The translations under genes and the position numbers were made by a program. The notes below the pieces were generated by a model that ran no database searches, was not told the origin of the DNA, and saw nothing but the letters and a program-made list of their open reading frames with translations. This document shows positions 61,418 through 64,000 of a stretch of 64,000 nucleotides of DNA, one piece after another (position 1 is the stretch's first letter; each line of letters starts with the position of its first letter). Where the stretch lies: contig NZ_FUZU01000001.1 of the NCBI RefSeq assembly GCF_900167975.1, positions 2,999,331 to 3,063,330 of the forward strand, in the 5' to 3' direction. This stretch comes from Ohtaekwangia koreensis. GTDB lineage: Bacteria; Bacteroidota; Bacteroidia; Cytophagales; Cyclobacteriaceae.

Positions 61418-64000
61418 TTGAAACAACAAGATACTATACCCAAAGCTGCACTGCGGTTTCTCCGGCTTTTCCTCCGCCATGATTTAGTGGATGAGGTAAC
61501 GGGAGACCTCGAGGAGATGTATAGCTTTACGCGACTCACGCGGTCTAAATATATAGCAAGGTTAGTAATCTGGCTGGAAGTACTCCATTATATACGACCC
61601 TTTGCAATCCGGAAACAAACAGTAACCCCTATAAGTACGTGGCCTATGTATAAAAGCTATTTTAAAACCGCTTTTCGCAACATGGTGCGAAACAAACTGC
61701 ATGCTTTCATTAATATAACCGGGCTCTCCGTGGGAATGGCTGTAACCATTGTTATAGCGCTGTGGATTGCCGATGAACTATCCTATGAAAAACATTTTGA
61801 TAAATATTCGCGCATCGGTCGTGTATTACAAAATGTTACCAATAACGGTGAAGTACAAACCTGGTGGACGCTTCCATGGCCGCTCGCAGAGGAACTGCGG
61901 AAGAACTACGGAAGTGATTTTTCTAACGTTGTGCTTACAACGGGTCTTCAGCCACATTTGCTTACAACGGAAGACAACAAGCTAAACAAGACAGGACTTT
62001 TTGCAGAGCAGGATTTTACAAAAATATTCTCGCTGGAAATGGTATATGGTTCTTCGCATACGCTGAAAGATCCTTCATCTATTTTGTTATCGGAAAGAAC
62101 CGCGAAAGCATACTTCGGTGATAAAAATCCCCTGGGTGAAATCATAACGATCGACCGTGACAAGAGACTGGTCGTAAAGGTCGCAGGTGTATATAAAGAT
62201 ATGCCTTCAACTTCCGAATTCTCAAACCTCGAATTTATTGCATCATGGGATCTTTTATTCAACGCTACCGACTGGATAAAATCCATGAGCGATCCCTGGA
62301 GGCCGAATGCCTTTGTAGTATATACTTTGCTCGCAGAGCATGCTTCATTTGAAGGTGCATCGGAAAAAATCCGTGATGCAAAACTGAAAAAAGTAAATGA
62401 AGCACTGGCAAAGAAAAAGCCTGCACTGTTTATTCATCCCATGCAGGATTGGCATCTCCACTCGAAATTTAAAAACGGAGTAAAGGAAGGAGGCAGAATC
62501 GAATACGTTTGGTTATTTGGAATCATCGGAGGCTTTGTTCTGCTGATGGCATGTATAAACTTTATGAACCTGAGCACCGCACGATCAGAGAAACGTGCGA
62601 AAGAAGTCGGTATCCGTAAAGCAATCGGATCACTGAGAAGCCAATTGATCTATCAGTTTTTCAGTGAATCTATACTCACAGCATTTTTCTCACTGTTGCT
62701 GGCAATAGGTGTGGTATATATCGTGTTGCCATATTTCAACACTATTGCAGATAAGAATGTTTCCCTGCAATGGACGAACATAACCTGGTGGTTTACCGCA
62801 ATACTTTTTTGCTTGGGTATAGGTATAATAGCCGGAAGTTATCCAGCGCTATATCTGTCATCTATTCAATCCAGCAAAGCCATAAAAGGTGGATACAAAG
62901 CCGGACGCAATGCAGCTATTCCGCGAAAGATACTGGTCACCATTCAATTTGCAGTTTCAATTGTATTGATCATCGGTACCGTGGTAGTATACCTGCAAGT
63001 TCAGCACGCTAAAAACAGACCCATCGGTTACGACACGAATGGACTTGTGGCAATACCTATGGCTAGTGAACTTCATACACATTTTGATGCTGTAAAGAAT
63101 GAGCTCGAAGCAAACGGAACCATTTTGGCAATGGCAGAGGCTATGTCTCCTACAACGCAGCAATGGTCTAGCACCAGTCAACTGGATTGGAATGGTAAAG
63201 ATCCCGACCTGTCAGTCGATTTTGGAGTGATCAGTGGCTCCTATGATTATGGGAAGACTATCGGGTGGGAGATCGTGATGGGACGCGATTTTTCACGCGA
63301 GTATATATCTGATTCTACCGCCATCATACTCAACGAAGCGGCCGTACAATATATGGGGCTGAAAAATCCAATAGGAGAAACTGTACGGTCGAGTAATGCA
63401 CCTTATACGGTTGTGGGCGTGGTAAAAGATATTATAACTTCATCGCCTTACACCCCCGTTACACCAACACTATATTATTTATCAACGTGGCAGGAGAACT
63501 TCCTGGTTGCGCGCATCAGTCCGACTATCAGTACAGCGGAAGCTTTGGCGAACATAGAAGCAGTATATAGTAAATACAACAACGAGGTTCCGTTTACATA
63601 TGAGTTCACCGATGAATCCTATGCTCGCAAATTCGGAGATGAAGAGCGCGTGGGCACACTATCCACTATATTTTCAACGTTGGCAATCTTCATCAGTTGC
63701 CTGGGTATACTTGGGCTCTCATCTTTCATGGCGGAACAGCGCATGAAAGAAATAGGTGTGCGCAAAGTAATGGGCGCCTCTGTGCTTGATCTTTGGAAAT
63801 TGATGTCGCGGGACTTTGTACTGCTGGTGACTATTGCCAGCATCATGGCCATACCCATTGCATATATAGCCGTCTCATCATGGCTTGAAAACTATAGATA
63901 TCATCTGGCCATGCCTTGGTGGGCGTTCATTGCAGCGGCTTTGGGTACTCTGCTCATTACACTGCTAACGGTAAGCTGGCATACTATAACTGCAGCTTCA
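61418..64000 (+). CDS. ABC transporter permease with prefix domain (partial, runs off window)
   Basis: Open reading frame of 861 codons to the edge of the window with no stop; the 3' end is missing. The start must be TTG at 61418: the next upstream codons include a TGA, and no ATG precedes the first domain. Residues ~1-65 are a permease prefix domain (KAALRFLRLFLRHDLVDEVTGDLEEMYSF, then LEVLHYIRPFAIRK). Then comes the MacB-like permease: first helix with AFRNMVRNKLHAFINITGLSVGMAV, a periplasmic domain, an FtsX unit with RAKEVGIRKAIGSLRSQL near 390, a second periplasmic domain, and RMKEIGVRKVMGASVLDLWKLM near 776. It is one base after PadR stop, so translation is probably coupled. No ATPase gene is visible. 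Confidence 0.9.
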   Translation, partial: MKQQDTIPKAALRFLRLFLRHDLVDEVTGDLEEMYSFTRLTRSKYIARLVIWLEVLHYIRPFAIRKQTVTPISTWPMYKSYFKTAFRNMVRNKLHAFINITGLSVGMAVTIVIALWIADELSYEKHFDKYSRIGRVLQNVTNNGEVQTWWTLPWPLAEELRKNYGSDFSNVVLTTGLQPHLLTTEDNKLNKTGLFAEQDFTKIFSLEMVYGSSHTLKDPSSILLSERTAKAYFGDKNPLGEIITIDRDKRLVVKVAGVYKDMPSTSEFSNLEFIASWDLLFNATDWIKSMSDPWRPNAFVVYTLLAEHASFEGASEKIRDAKLKKVNEALAKKKPALFIHPMQDWHLHSKFKNGVKEGGRIEYVWLFGIIGGFVLLMACINFMNLSTARSEKRAKEVGIRKAIGSLRSQLIYQFFSESILTAFFSLLLAIGVVYIVLPYFNTIADKNVSLQWTNITWWFTAILFCLGIGIIAGSYPALYLSSIQSSKAIKGGYKAGRNAAIPRKILVTIQFAVSIVLIIGTVVVYLQVQHAKNRPIGYDTNGLVAIPMASELHTHFDAVKNELEANGTILAMAEAMSPTTQQWSSTSQLDWNGKDPDLSVDFGVISGSYDYGKTIGWEIVMGRDFSREYISDSTAIILNEAAVQYMGLKNPIGETVRSSNAPYTVVGVVKDIITSSPYTPVTPTLYYLSTWQENFLVARISPTISTAEALANIEAVYSKYNNEVPFTYEFTDESYARKFGDEERVGTLSTIFSTLAIFISCLGILGLSSFMAEQRMKEIGVRKVMGASVLDLWKLMSRDFVLLVTIASIMAIPIAYIAVSSWLENYRYHLAMPWWAFIAAALGTLLITLLTVSWHTITAAS

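Overview
The window reads as chromosome of a Bacteroidota bacterium, most likely order Cytophagales. Supporting evidence is a SusC/SusD pair, two PorP/SprF proteins each paired with a large secreted protein carrying a type B C-terminal sorting domain of the type IX secretion system (T9SS), MacB-like permeases without a linked ATPase (one with a PadR regulator and a permease prefix domain), several hybrid-length PAS and TPR histidine kinases, and promoter-like TAnnTTTG boxes near several starts. No rRNA, tRNA, CRISPR array, prophage or intact insertion sequence was seen. Genus cannot be fixed from the sequence alone.

Layout. 0.3-8.3 kb: a 2321-residue SprB-like surface adhesin and its PorP/SprF partner. 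8.4-11.0 kb: a DUF1801 protein and a HelD-type helicase, closed by a strong hairpin shared with a convergent SusCD operon (11.2-16.0 kb). An ATCT tetranucleotide tract lies upstream of susC. 16.4-22.8 kb: NUDIX hydrolase, S41 peptidase, TPR lipoprotein, DbpA-like DEAD-box helicase, an interspersed palindromic repeat and a secreted DUF4350-like protein. 23.2-25.0 kb: a carboxypeptidase-regulatory-like lipoprotein. 25.5-31.9 kb: a tight four-gene operon of HYR-domain adhesin, PorP/SprF, PorE-like TPR/propeller protein lacking its OmpA anchor, and a membrane histidine kinase. I regard this as the most interesting system in the window: a possible surface-to-cytoplasm signalling chain built from T9SS parts.

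32-46 kb is metabolic and regulatory: a PNPOx-like stress protein, a MacB-like permease, a divergon of SnoaL/SRPBCC genes facing a DJ-1/AraC regulator, an arginase-fold protein with altered active site, a lone receiver protein, a triple-PAS kinase, a secreted HExxH protein, a stand-alone CheB esterase and a cyclase. 46-50.6 kb carries a GH144-like glucanase lipoprotein followed by an unassigned multidomain lipoprotein that looks like a carbohydrate-active enzyme. 50.6-57.7 kb holds a TPR kinase, a four-PAS kinase and a membrane protein that has a kinase H-box but no ATPase domain. 58-64 kb has a CPA1 antiporter, a YcaQ-like DNA glycosylase, and a PadR regulator with a clear inverted-repeat operator, followed one base later by a permease gene that runs off the window.

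Across the whole window the tetranucleotide TATA, often within CTATAG, GGTATA or TATATA, is conspicuously frequent in genes and spacers alike and appears to shape codon choice. Five kinases or kinase-like proteins are present but only one separate receiver protein, so signal outputs must mostly lie elsewhere.
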